51,485 bases of DNA from Amycolatopsis sp. MtRt-6 (GTDB lineage Bacteria; Actinomycetota; Actinomycetes; Mycobacteriales; Pseudonocardiaceae), in NCBI RefSeq assembly GCF_017308975.1, contig NZ_JADWPD010000012.1, positions 1-51,485 on the forward strand, written 5' to 3'. The position numbers were made by a program, and so were the translations under genes. The notes below the pieces were generated by a model, which made no database searches, had not been told where the DNA came from, and was given only the letters and a program-made list of their open reading frames with translations. Positions 35,201 through 42,235 of this stretch are shown piece by piece. The first letter of the stretch is position 1. Each line of letters starts with the position of its first letter.

Positions 35201-35925
35201 CCGGGTTCGACGCCGAGTTCCGCGACGAGCGTGGCACGGGCGTCGCGGAAGACGTCGAGCGCGTCGGCGGGCCGCCCGCTGCGGTAGAGGGCGAGCATGA
35301 GCGACTCCCGCAGCGACTCCCGCAGGGGGTGTTCGCCGGCCAGCACGGCGAGCTCCGGCGCGAGGTCGAGGTGCCCGCCGAGGGCGAGCACGGCTTCGGC
35401 ACGCCGTTCGAGGGTGTCCAGCCGCAGCTCGGCGAGGTATTCGCGGTGCCGTTCGGCGAACCCGCCGGGCACCCCGGAGAGGGCTTCGCCCTGCCAGAGC
35501 GCGAGAGCGTCGTCCAGTTCGGTGACGGCGGCCCCGGGATCGCCCTGTTCGAGGTGCCGTCGCGCGCGTTCGCGGTGCCGTTCGAAGAGGGCCGCGTCGA
35601 GCGCGTCTTCGCCGAGCACGAGGGAGTACCCGGCGGGATCCGAGACGAGGACGCTGGCGGCCGACCAGCGTGACCGGCCGGGTTCGAGGGCCCGCCGCAG
35701 CCCGGAGACGTAGGTGTGGACGCTGCCTTCGACGCTGGCCGGGGCGGCGTCGCCCCACACGCCGGCGATCAGTTCGGCCCGCGGAACGGGCCGGCCGGCG
35801 TTGACGGCGAGCACCGCGAAGATGGCACGCTGACGAGCGGGGCCGAGGCCGATTTCGGCCGCCCCGCGCCAGGCCCGCAGCGGGCCGAGCACACCGACCC
35901 GCAGGCCGGGGTCTTCCCCTGGCAT
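32293..35925 (-). CDS. SARP-family regulator with ATPase, TPR and C-terminal LuxR domains
   Basis: 1210 residues from ATG 35925 (an upstream start at 35979 is possible). Order of domains: OmpR-type winged helix (LRVGVLGPLRAWRG...LIAGVWGD), bacterial transcriptional activation domain (SLVLGEDALDAALFERH to ELGVEPGPALQRL), a STAND-type ATPase with Walker A GDAGIGKSALL and Walker B VLVIDDLQWADE, a long TPR-like region, and a C-terminal LuxR helix-turn-helix (LTPIEVRIAGLVAEG, LPRRTVQAHVARLLG). It thus carries two DNA-binding domains, combining AfsR/SARP and LAL regulators. Such proteins activate specialised-metabolite clusters; no cluster is visible here. A shorter paralogue lies immediately upstream. 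Confidence 0.88.
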   Translation of the reverse strand: MPGEDPGLRVGVLGPLRAWRGAAEIGLGPARQRAIFAVLAVNAGRPVPRAELIAGVWGDAAPASVEGSVHTYVSGLRRALEPGRSRWSAASVLVSDPAGYSLVLGEDALDAALFERHRERARRHLEQGDPGAAVTELDDALALWQGEALSGVPGGFAERHREYLAELRLDTLERRAEAVLALGGHLDLAPELAVLAGEHPLRESLRESLMLALYRSGRPADALDVFRDARATLVAELGVEPGPALQRLQRQILAQDPALDAPAPPVVVTGHRLFGRETEQAKLAELVAGVRAGRGRAVWIEGDAGIGKSALLTSALPDGLGFQRLWAAADELSTRFPLQVVLECLAIDAHSPDPRRARVAKELAGEGPARRSWGPADPVLGAVDRLLALVDELCAQSPQVLVIDDLQWADEASVLVWHRLCAATRQLPLLLVAATRPAPDRAELAQLRRGVQARDGVVLDLAPLTGEDVGRLIEDQLGAPPGPGLRELAARGAGNPLYVKEMVDVLKRAGAVEVSGGQADVDDPAEFEAPRSLVAAVDRRLDFLTARTQEVLRWGALLGMEFAVGDVAAVLGSRPSDLLAPLEEAVAANVLIDTGTQLAFRHPLLRQALYDRLLAGTRAALHRQAAEALAGIGAPVKRVAEQLVAAPATVDEWVLDWLAAHHAAVSTRAPLIAVELLERALAACPGTDPRRETLLVALVKVLFRLERSPEALTRQALDVATEPDAVEEMRHVLAALLHRRGDTEGAVATLAAWIDDPAVPELWRVKHRQLLANFRRGSLSDLDAAERTAHETRSLAGGDRYLTAHALQSLWLVDSVRREHDRALAHIDAAIEAVGDEHELADLHLDLLDNRVFTLQNLDRLAEAGDALRAAGEVAARHALPVGLQVSAAVHRYWEGRWDEALVELDTVIEDGPAITFYGLREPGPAALLLHGVAALIAGRRDDRAQAAAHLDAAEEYAPATSAERESFDFLLVADALAAEQRGDRVRALAVLEPILNPTYAQMMLRHQWLPAFVRLAMEQDDVARARRALAVCEEEAAKERRPARAHAAASWCRGLIEEDPAPVLATAEHFRAVGRRPELASALEDAAVLLARAGRLDAAHAAFEEAAELYTALAARWDLRRAETRLRRLGVRRGALFSPIRPGHGWESLTPIEVRIAGLVAEGRSNPDIAAELSLPRRTVQAHVARLLGKLETPSRSGVADAVRRRVSG

Positions 35926-36029
35926 GTCGTTGCCGTCCCCTCTGGGACTCGCGCCCAGACCCCATCCCCCAGGGACCACTACTCAGCTGACCTTACCGAC
36001 GTGACAACCCCTCCCGAGGTTGCGCGCCC

Positions 36030-36117
36030 AAGCGCCCCAAGGCCACATTGGGTGCGTTCAACGCACCGAAGGCCGCCTTGGGTGCGTTGAACGCACCGAA
36101 GGCCACATTGGGGCGCT
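36030..36117. repeat. Modular palindromic repeat, copy B (between the two SARP genes)
   Basis: An 88-nt element with AAGCGCCCCAAGGCC at one end and GGCCACATTGGGGCGCT at the other and 30-nt units with GTGCGTTnAACGCAC hairpin cores between. Read on the minus strand it starts AGCGCCCCAATGTGGCC 6 nt after the stop of the upstream SARP gene, in the same orientation as copies A and C relative to their genes. One unit has a compensated-looking CATT to CCTT change. Confidence 0.85.
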
Positions 36118-36123
36118 CGGGGT

Positions 36124-39100
36124 TCAGCTTCCGGCGGCCGCCCGGGGCCGGGCCGCGGGGGCGCGCCGGATGCCGAACGGCCCCATGCGGGCCTCCGCCC
36201 GCCGCACGTCCCACACCGCGCCCATCTCCGTGTACGCCGTCAACGCGCCGCGGAACGCCGTCCGTGCTTCCGCCAGCTCGCCCGCCTCCGCCAGCAGGAT
36301 CGCCGCGTCCTCGGTCGCCTTGGCCTGCTTCAGCACGCGGCCGGCCGCGCGGTAGTGCCCGGCCGCCGTCAGGACCGGCCCGGCGTCCCCCGTCGCGAGA
36401 CCCCGGCAGTGCGCGGCCGCCGCCGCGTGTGCGGGCGGGACCTCTCCCTCCGGCTCGAGCAGGCGCAACGCCGAACGCACCCGGTCCCGATCGCCGAGCA
36501 GCACCGCGAGCCGCACCAGGTCGGGCAGCCACTGGTGGCGGGCCGCGGGCGGGTAGTTGTCCTCCAGCAACGGCAGCAACGCCGTCAGCGCGGCCTCCGG
36601 ACGGTCTTCCTGCTCGGCCAGCAACGCCCGCGCCGCCAGCAGGAAGTCGCCGCCGTCGGGCTCCAGGCCCGGTGGCCACCGCTGCCGGTCGGCCGCGTCG
36701 AGGTGCGTGCGCGCCTGGCCCGGTTCGCCGCGGTGCCCGGCGATCAGCGCGCCGACGCCGTGCACCAGCAGCGCCGAACCCGGGCTGCGCAGCACGTACG
36801 ACGCCGTCTCGGCGCCGTCGCGGATCACCGCGTCCAGCTCGGCCAGCGCCTCCGGCCAGCGGCCCAGCCAGTAGTAGTGCACCGCGCCGGCCAGGTGCAT
36901 CTCGCCCGGCACCGCGCGCGTCGCGGCGATCCGGCGGGCGGCGTCGAGCGGCTCGGCGGCGTCGTCGAGGCTGTCGAGGTTCGGCACGGCCAGCGCGGCG
37001 TCGTCGAGCGGGTGCAGCCCCGCCGGCGCCAGCGCCGTCTCCGCGCCGAGCTTCTCCAGCGTGGCCAGCAGCGACTCGTGCCGCCCCCGCCACATCTCCG
37101 GGACGTCGGCGTCGGCGAGCGTCCGCTTGAGCTCGGCGGTCGCCTCCGCGAAGTCACCGCGGCGGTAGTAGACGTACGCCAGGATCCAGCGCATCTCGGC
37201 CGCGCGCCTGCTGTCGGACGTCCGCGCGACGACCGAGCGCGCCTCGGCTTCCGGCTCCCGGCCGAGCCAGAACAGCAGCCGGGCCAGGGTCGCGGTCAGC
37301 GTCTCCCGCGCGTCCGGCGGCAGCGTGCCCTGCGTGACGGCGTGGCGCAGCAGGTCCACCGCGACCCGCGGGGTCGCGGTGGCGACCGTCCCGATGTGCT
37401 CCAGCAGCCACCCGGTGACCCACGGGTCGACCTGCGCGGGCGCGGCGGCCAGCTGCTCGGCGACGCGCTCGGCGGGGGCGCCCGCGGCCGCGAAGGCCTC
37501 GGCCAGCTGCCGGTGCAGCGCGACCCGCATCGCCGCAGGCGACTTCTCGTAGAGCACGCGGCGCACGAGCGGGTGCCGGAACGCCAGCCGGTCGCCCGAT
37601 TCGACGAGCACCCCGGACGTGATCGCCTCGTCGACCGCGCCGACCAGCGCCGTCGGCGGCCGCTCGGTGGCGACCGCGATGTCCGAAGGCGAGAACTCGC
37701 GGCCCAGCAGCGCCGCCCACCGCAGCGCGTCGCGCGTGCCGCTGGACAGGAAGCTCAGGTACTGCGTGATCCGCGAGCCCAGCGGCGCCGGGACCGTCTG
37801 GCACGAGTTGCCGTCCAGGTGCGCGTGGACGCCGTCGAGCACGATCATCGACTGCGCGAGCAGTGTCTCGACGATTTCCCGGACGTAGCGCGGATTGCCG
37901 GCCCCGTAGGAGACCAGCCGCTGCAGCCCGGGCCCGGGTGGCGCGCCGGCCAGCTCGGTCGCCAGCTCGTGCGTGGCGTCCTCGGCCAGCGGCGGCAGGG
38001 TCAGGACGGCGATGTCATCGTTGTCAAGCAGCTCGTCCAGCGCGGCCGGCCGCGGTACCGGACGGCAGGCGCCGACCAGCAGCAACGGCAGCTGCCGCGT
38101 CTCCCGGCTCAGGTAGCGCCAGACGCGCAGCGTCGTGTCGTCGGCCCACTGCAGGTCGTCGACGACGAGCACGAGCGGGGCTTCCGCGCACAGCTCGCGG
38201 ACCAGCCCGAGCACGCCGTCGACCGGGTCCTCGCCGGACTGCTCGGCGAGCCGCGCGGCCAGTGCGGCCCGGCGCGGGTCGGTGGCGCGCGGGTGCACGC
38301 CCAGCGCGTCGAGCAGCGGCCGGAGGGCGAACCGCTGGTCCAGCGCGTCCGCGGCGGCGAACGCCGGGTGGAAATCCCGCGCCGCGGCGAGGACTTCGGC
38401 GAGCAGCGCGGTCCGCCCGCTGCCGGGCTCGCCTTCCAGCCACACCGACCGCCCTGTCCCGGCACCGAGGCCGGCGACGGCTTCGTGCAGCCGGTCGAGT
38501 TCGGCCTCCCGGCCGACGAAGATCTCCGCCCGCTCGGGCAGCGCCGCGGCCGGCACCCGCGACACGGCCGCGACCGGCGCCGGCTCCGGTGCCGCGGCGG
38601 GTTTCGCCAGCAGCTCGTCGTGCAGCCGCCGCAGGGCCGGGCCGGGTTCGGTGCCCGAGGACTCGACGAGCCGGTCGCGGACGTCGGCGTAGACCGCGAT
38701 CGCCTCGGTCCGCCGTCCCGCCCGGACCAGGGCGCGCATGAGCAGCCCGCGCAACGTCTCGCGGTACGGGTGTTCACGGGTCAGCGCGGTCAGCTCGGCG
38801 ACGAGCTCGGTGTGCCCGCCCGAGTCCAGCACGACCTCGGCGCGCCGCTCGACGGTCGCCAGCCGCAGCTCGGTGAGCCGGGCGCGCTGCGCGGCGGCGA
38901 ACGGCCCGGGCAGCCCGGACAGCGGGACGCCGTGCCAGAGCGCCAAAGCTTCGTCGAAGGCTTCGCGGGCCCCGCGGAGGTCACCGGCGGCGTGCTTGCG
39001 GTGCGCCTGCTCGCGCAGGGCTTCGAACCGGTGGACGTCGATCGCGTCGGCGGCCAGGCGCAGCGAATAGCCGGACCCGATCGACGCGAGCAGCTGCGGG

Positions 39101-39369
39101 CCTTCGCCCTTGGCCCGGCCGGGTTCGAGCGCGCGCCGCAGCCCGGAGACGTAGGTGTAGATGGAGCCCTGCGCGCTCTGCGGCGGCGCGTCGCCCCAGA
39201 CGGCGTCGATCAGCTCCTCGCGCGAAACCGTGCGGTCCGGGTGCATCGCCAGTGCGGCGAGCACCGTACGGCGGTGCGCGGAACCGAGGTCGAGCTCCGT
39301 GTCGCCTTGCCAGGCCTTCATGGGGCCCAGCAGCTGGAGTCTCGGTGCGGAGCCGTCCGCGGCCGACAT
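36124..39369 (-). CDS. SARP-family regulator with degenerate ATPase, no LuxR domain
   Basis: 1081 residues with GAAGGGAG before ATG 39369. Clearly a paralogue of the gene at 32293: winged helix (RLQLLGPMKAWQGD, LIDAVWGD), activation domain (to GTEPGPALRRL), ATPase-like domain and TPR-like region align in order. Two differences matter: the Walker A reads GEPGSGRTALL, with Arg in place of the catalytic Lys, while Walker B VLVVDDLQWADD is intact; and the C-terminal LuxR domain is absent, the protein ending in a Pro/Ala/Arg tail. ATP turnover is therefore doubtful. It may bind nucleotide without switching, or form a partner of the longer paralogue. Confidence 0.87.
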   Translation of the reverse strand: MSAADGSAPRLQLLGPMKAWQGDTELDLGSAHRRTVLAALAMHPDRTVSREELIDAVWGDAPPQSAQGSIYTYVSGLRRALEPGRAKGEGPQLLASIGSGYSLRLAADAIDVHRFEALREQAHRKHAAGDLRGAREAFDEALALWHGVPLSGLPGPFAAAQRARLTELRLATVERRAEVVLDSGGHTELVAELTALTREHPYRETLRGLLMRALVRAGRRTEAIAVYADVRDRLVESSGTEPGPALRRLHDELLAKPAAAPEPAPVAAVSRVPAAALPERAEIFVGREAELDRLHEAVAGLGAGTGRSVWLEGEPGSGRTALLAEVLAAARDFHPAFAAADALDQRFALRPLLDALGVHPRATDPRRAALAARLAEQSGEDPVDGVLGLVRELCAEAPLVLVVDDLQWADDTTLRVWRYLSRETRQLPLLLVGACRPVPRPAALDELLDNDDIAVLTLPPLAEDATHELATELAGAPPGPGLQRLVSYGAGNPRYVREIVETLLAQSMIVLDGVHAHLDGNSCQTVPAPLGSRITQYLSFLSSGTRDALRWAALLGREFSPSDIAVATERPPTALVGAVDEAITSGVLVESGDRLAFRHPLVRRVLYEKSPAAMRVALHRQLAEAFAAAGAPAERVAEQLAAAPAQVDPWVTGWLLEHIGTVATATPRVAVDLLRHAVTQGTLPPDARETLTATLARLLFWLGREPEAEARSVVARTSDSRRAAEMRWILAYVYYRRGDFAEATAELKRTLADADVPEMWRGRHESLLATLEKLGAETALAPAGLHPLDDAALAVPNLDSLDDAAEPLDAARRIAATRAVPGEMHLAGAVHYYWLGRWPEALAELDAVIRDGAETASYVLRSPGSALLVHGVGALIAGHRGEPGQARTHLDAADRQRWPPGLEPDGGDFLLAARALLAEQEDRPEAALTALLPLLEDNYPPAARHQWLPDLVRLAVLLGDRDRVRSALRLLEPEGEVPPAHAAAAAHCRGLATGDAGPVLTAAGHYRAAGRVLKQAKATEDAAILLAEAGELAEARTAFRGALTAYTEMGAVWDVRRAEARMGPFGIRRAPAARPRAAAGS

Positions 39370-39541
39370 CGGTCTCCCTTCGTGCGCGACGAATCGTCAC
39401 GCGCCGGATGCCTGCCGTGAGCATACGCGGACGTCGTGAACCGGCAGGCAATGATGGCGGACATTCGGGCAAGGGCACGCGGGCGGGGTTCCGCGCCGCC
39501 GCTCCGGTGCGTCACGCTCGCGGAGCCCGAGAGGAGCCGCG

Positions 39542-39787
39542 ATGCCGACCGAAGACATGCAGCGGGCCGCAGCCTGCTTCGCGCACGCCCTCGAGGCGGC
39601 CCGGTCGGGCCTTCGCGACGTCAACAGCGAGATGGCGATGGTGCAGGCGTCGTGGCGCGGTGAGGCGTCGGTGCGGTTCGGCCAGGCGATGAGCGACTGG
39701 GAGCAGGAGTTCGACGTCATCCTGTCGCGGCTGGCGCAGCTGCTGGAGGCGACCGGCGGCCCGATGCCGCGGCCGCGCCTGCCGTGA
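39542..39787 (+). CDS. WXG100-family (ESX-type) small protein
   Basis: 81 residues, entirely helical with a Trp-x-Gly turn in the middle (QASWRGEASVRF), the hallmark of WXG100 proteins. GAGAGGAG precedes ATG 39542. In ESX systems such proteins form a dimer with a neighbour and are secreted, or act inside the cell. A second similar gene overlaps its 3' end. No EccC ATPase or other ESX core gene is in the window. The C-terminal YxxxD/E secretion motif is not evident. Confidence 0.75.
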   Translation: MPTEDMQRAAACFAHALEAARSGLRDVNSEMAMVQASWRGEASVRFGQAMSDWEQEFDVILSRLAQLLEATGGPMPRPRLP

Positions 39788-40029
39788 CGCGGCTCGACTT
39801 CAGCTTCGCCGATCTGGTGCTCGACCGGATGGGCGCCATCACCGGGGACCTGGGCGAACTGCTGGCGGACCTGGAGGCGCGGGTCGAGCCGGGGCTGGCC
39901 GGCTGGACGCCGGAAGCGCGGGAGGAATACCTGCGGGCCAAGCGCGACTGGGCCCGCGCGGCCGAGCGGATGCCCGGGTGCCTGGAGCGGGCGCGGGCGG
40001 CGTTCGGCGAGCTGTCTTCACGCGCGTGA
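39784..40029 (+). CDS. WXG100-like partner protein
   Basis: 81 residues starting at GTG 39784, overlapping the stop of the previous gene (GTGA). Two helices are joined at AGWTPEAREEYLRAKRDW, where Pro replaces the Gly of WXG; the second helix resembles other WXG100 proteins. Length and coupling suggest a heterodimer with the upstream protein. The gene's last 14 bases overlap the CTTCACG palindrome at 40016-40031 in front of the LuxR regulator. Confidence 0.65.
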   Translation: MTRLDFSFADLVLDRMGAITGDLGELLADLEARVEPGLAGWTPEAREEYLRAKRDWARAAERMPGCLERARAAFGELSSRA

Positions 40030-40031
40030 AG
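40016..40031. promoter_or_regulatory. CTTCACGCGCGTGAAG palindrome upstream of LuxR regulator 2
   Basis: A perfect 16-nt palindrome overlapping the stop of the WXG100-like partner and 44 nt before the regulator start. Its arms equal those at 26647-26661, with a 2-nt instead of a 1-nt centre. Confidence 0.6.
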
Positions 40032-40040
40032 GCGGAATAG

Positions 40041-40064
40041 GGACGGCGTGAAGACACGCCGTCC
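40041..40064. promoter_or_regulatory. Perfect stem-loop directly before LuxR regulator 2
   Basis: GGACGGCGTG-AAGA-CACGCCGTCC: 10-bp perfect stem with a 4-nt loop, ending 11 nt before ATG 40076. It contains a further GGCGTGAAG half-site. No Shine-Dalgarno is visible between hairpin and start. It could be a second operator, an attenuator or a translation-control hairpin. Confidence 0.55.
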
Positions 40065-40075
40065 ACACTGCCCCC

Positions 40076-40678
40076 ATGAAGCCCGTCGAAGTGAGTGTCC
40101 TGGCCTCGGACCCGATCACGCACGCCGGCGCGGTGAGCCTGCTGGACAACCATCCCGACGTCCGGCTGACCGACCTCGTGCCGGACGTGCTGCTGGTGAT
40201 GGAGGACCACGTCACCGAGGCCGTCCTGGGCGAGATCCGCGCGGCCAAGGCGTCCCACGTGGTGCTGGTCGTCGAGCACTTCCGCGAAAGCGACCTGATG
40301 GCGGCGCTGGAGTGCGGCGTGGTGGCGATCCTGCCGCGCCGCGAGACGGGCGGCGCCGAGCTGGTGACGGCGGTGCTCGCGGCGGGCGACGGCACGGCCA
40401 ACCTGCCGCCGCGGCTGCAGGGCGCGCTGCTGGCCCAGGTGCAGCGGATGCGCAAGGACGTCCTGGAGCCGAACGGCCTCACGCTCTCCGGGCTGGCGGC
40501 GCGCGAGTGCGACGTGCTGCGGCTGGTCGCCGAGGGGTTCGGGACCGAGGAGATCGCGGCGAAGCTGTGCTACTCGGAGCGGACCGTGAAGAACGTCCTC
40601 TACGGACTGATGACGCGCTGCGGGCTCAACAATCGTGCGCACGCCGTCGCCTACGCCTTGCGAGCCGGCGCAATCTGA
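40076..40678 (+). CDS. Orphan NarL/LuxR-type regulator with degenerate receiver (paralogue of 26750)
   Basis: 200 residues. N-terminal receiver-like fold (VEVSVLASDPITHAGAVSLL, PDVLLVMED, SHVVLVVEH) in which the expected phospho-Asp position after the third strand is hydrophobic, so it is probably not phosphorylated. C-terminal LuxR helix-turn-helix (LAARECDVLRLVAEG, KLCYSERTVKNVLYG) shares the exact segment KLCYSERTVKNV and the tail pattern AHAVAYALRAGAI with the regulator at 26750. It follows the WXG100-like pair by 46 bp, which contain a palindrome and a stem-loop. It may sense or regulate that pair. Confidence 0.82.
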   Translation: MKPVEVSVLASDPITHAGAVSLLDNHPDVRLTDLVPDVLLVMEDHVTEAVLGEIRAAKASHVVLVVEHFRESDLMAALECGVVAILPRRETGGAELVTAVLAAGDGTANLPPRLQGALLAQVQRMRKDVLEPNGLTLSGLAARECDVLRLVAEGFGTEEIAAKLCYSERTVKNVLYGLMTRCGLNNRAHAVAYALRAGAI

Positions 40679-40725
40679 GACGTTTTCTTTGCCGCTGTCA
40701 CCTTTCCGTGGGCTAGGGTCCGATC

Positions 40726-42051
40726 ATGGTGCGCACGGCAGTGGAGATCGCGGCTTCCGTCCGGGCCGGGCAGCTCGATCCGGTGCAGGTCACCGAGGAG
40801 GCTCTCGACCGGATCGCGGCGGCGGACGGCGTCGTCGGCGCCTTCCGGCGGGTGCGTGCCGAGGAGGCGCTGAAGGAAGCCGCGGAGGTCGCGGCACGGC
40901 CGGACCTCGCGTCGCTGCCGCTGGCCGGGGTGCCGGTCGCGCTCAAGGACGTCACGGAAATGGCCGGTGAGTACGCGTCGCACGGCTCGCTGGCGGGATC
41001 GTCGGCGCGGGTGGCCGCGGACGGCGTGATCGCGACCCGGCTGCGGGCGGCGGGCGCGGTGATCGTCGGGCTGACGCGGGTGCCGGAGCTGTGCATCTGG
41101 CCGATGAGCGACACCCCGGACGGCATCGCGCGCAACCCCTGGGACCCGACGTATGCGGCGGGCGGCTCGTCCGGCGGCAGCGCGGCGGCGGTGGCGGCGG
41201 GGCTGGTCCCGCTGGCCCACGGTTCGGACGGCATGGGCTCGGTCCGCCTCCCGGCGGCGATGTGCGGCCTGGTGGGCCTGAAGCCGGGCGCGGACCTGCT
41301 GGCCGAAGGCGGCTGGTTCGGCATGTCGGTGCACGGGCCGCTGGCGACGACGGTCGCGGACACGGCGTTGCTGCTGTCGGTGCTGGCTGCTCGTCCGGAG
41401 CTGGCTGCGGTGTCTTCGCCGGCGCCGGTCCGTATCGGCATGTCGACAACGGTGCCGCTGCTGCACAGTCCGGTCCCTCGCGAGCTGGTGGCGGCGGTCT
41501 CGACGGCGGCGGGCCTGCTGGCGGCGGACGGCCACGAGGTGTCCCCGGCGGCCCCGCGGTATCCGGCGATGATGGTCCTGGGCATGACGGCCCGCTGGCT
41601 GGCGGGCCCGGCGGAGCAGGCCCGTGCGTTCGACGTCTCGCGGTTGCAGCGCCGCACACGAGCCCACATCCGCGCGGGCCGGCTGGTTTCCCGGGCGGGC
41701 CTGCTCCGCCCGGCCACGCGTGACCGGTGGGTGGCCCGCGCGGAGGAGTTCTTCGCGACACATGAGGTGCTGATGACGCCGACGCTGTCGCACTGGCCGG
41801 TGAAGGCGGGCCGCTGGCACGAGAAGGGCTGGCTGGCGAACGTACTGCCGTCGACCCGCCTGGCGGGCTTCACGGGCCAGTGGAACTTCGCGGGCTACCC
41901 GGCGATCACGGTCCCGATGGGACGGTCGGCGGTGTCAGGGCTGCCGACGTCGGTGCAGCTGGTGGCACGTCCGGGCGGGGAGCCGCTGCTGCTGGGCCTG
42001 GCGGCCCAGCTGGAGGCGGCCAACCCCTGGCCCCGAACGGCGCGCAGCTGA
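40726..42051 (+). CDS. Amidase-signature hydrolase
   Basis: 441 residues of the amidase-signature family. Ser-cisSer-Lys triad: Lys in VPVALKDVT, the Gly/Ser-rich AAGGSSGGSAAAV, and nucleophile Ser in GSDGMGSVRLPAAM. The usual GSDTGGS is GSDGMGS, a mild variant. Members hydrolyse amides from small aromatics to glutaminyl-tRNA substrates; no GatB or GatC is adjacent, so it is a stand-alone catabolic or detoxifying amidase. It stops 2 nt before palindromic repeat copy C. Confidence 0.88.
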   Translation: MVRTAVEIAASVRAGQLDPVQVTEEALDRIAAADGVVGAFRRVRAEEALKEAAEVAARPDLASLPLAGVPVALKDVTEMAGEYASHGSLAGSSARVAADGVIATRLRAAGAVIVGLTRVPELCIWPMSDTPDGIARNPWDPTYAAGGSSGGSAAAVAAGLVPLAHGSDGMGSVRLPAAMCGLVGLKPGADLLAEGGWFGMSVHGPLATTVADTALLLSVLAARPELAAVSSPAPVRIGMSTTVPLLHSPVPRELVAAVSTAAGLLAADGHEVSPAAPRYPAMMVLGMTARWLAGPAEQARAFDVSRLQRRTRAHIRAGRLVSRAGLLRPATRDRWVARAEEFFATHEVLMTPTLSHWPVKAGRWHEKGWLANVLPSTRLAGFTGQWNFAGYPAITVPMGRSAVSGLPTSVQLVARPGGEPLLLGLAAQLEAANPWPRTARS

Positions 42052-42053
42052 AG

Positions 42054-42172
42054 AAGCGCCCCAATGTGGCCCTCGGTGCGTCCAACGCACCCAATGTGGC
42101 CTTCGGTGCGTTGGACGCACCCAAGGCGGCCTTCGGTGCGTTGAGCGCAACCAAGGCCACATTGGGGCGCTT
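42054..42172. repeat. Modular palindromic repeat, copy C (downstream of amidase)
   Basis: A 119-nt element from AAGCGCCCCAATGTGGCC to GGCCACATTGGGGCGCTT. It has one 30-nt unit more than copies A and B; internal units read CCAAnGnGGCCYTCGG + TGCGT(C/T)nArCGCAn. It starts 2 nt after the amidase stop and ends 63 nt from the convergent DivIVA stop, so it could serve as terminator for both. Confidence 0.87.
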
Positions 42173-42235
42173 GAGTGGCCTGCCGGCGGGCCGGAACTGT
42201 CGGTGGTCGCCGGTAGCGTGGGAAACGGGGGCTGC

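Noticed and set aside
32374..35673. A 1099-codon open frame on the plus strand across the SARP gene
   Set aside because: It is antisense to a gene with clear SARP, Walker and LuxR motifs; composition is Arg/Gln/Val-rich shadow.
36030..36117. Repeats read as coding for a peptide repeat extending a neighbouring frame
   Set aside because: The elements follow stop codons and their three copies would be read in unrelated frames; symmetry explains them better as DNA or RNA structure.
36355..39420. A 1021-codon open frame on the plus strand across the second SARP gene
   Set aside because: Same reason; opposite strand of a gene with clear domains and a proper ribosome-binding site.
42054..42172. 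Possible CRISPR array, because of the regular 30-bp period
   Set aside because: The units are contiguous without unique spacers, are palindromic throughout, have fixed outer ends, and no cas genes are near.
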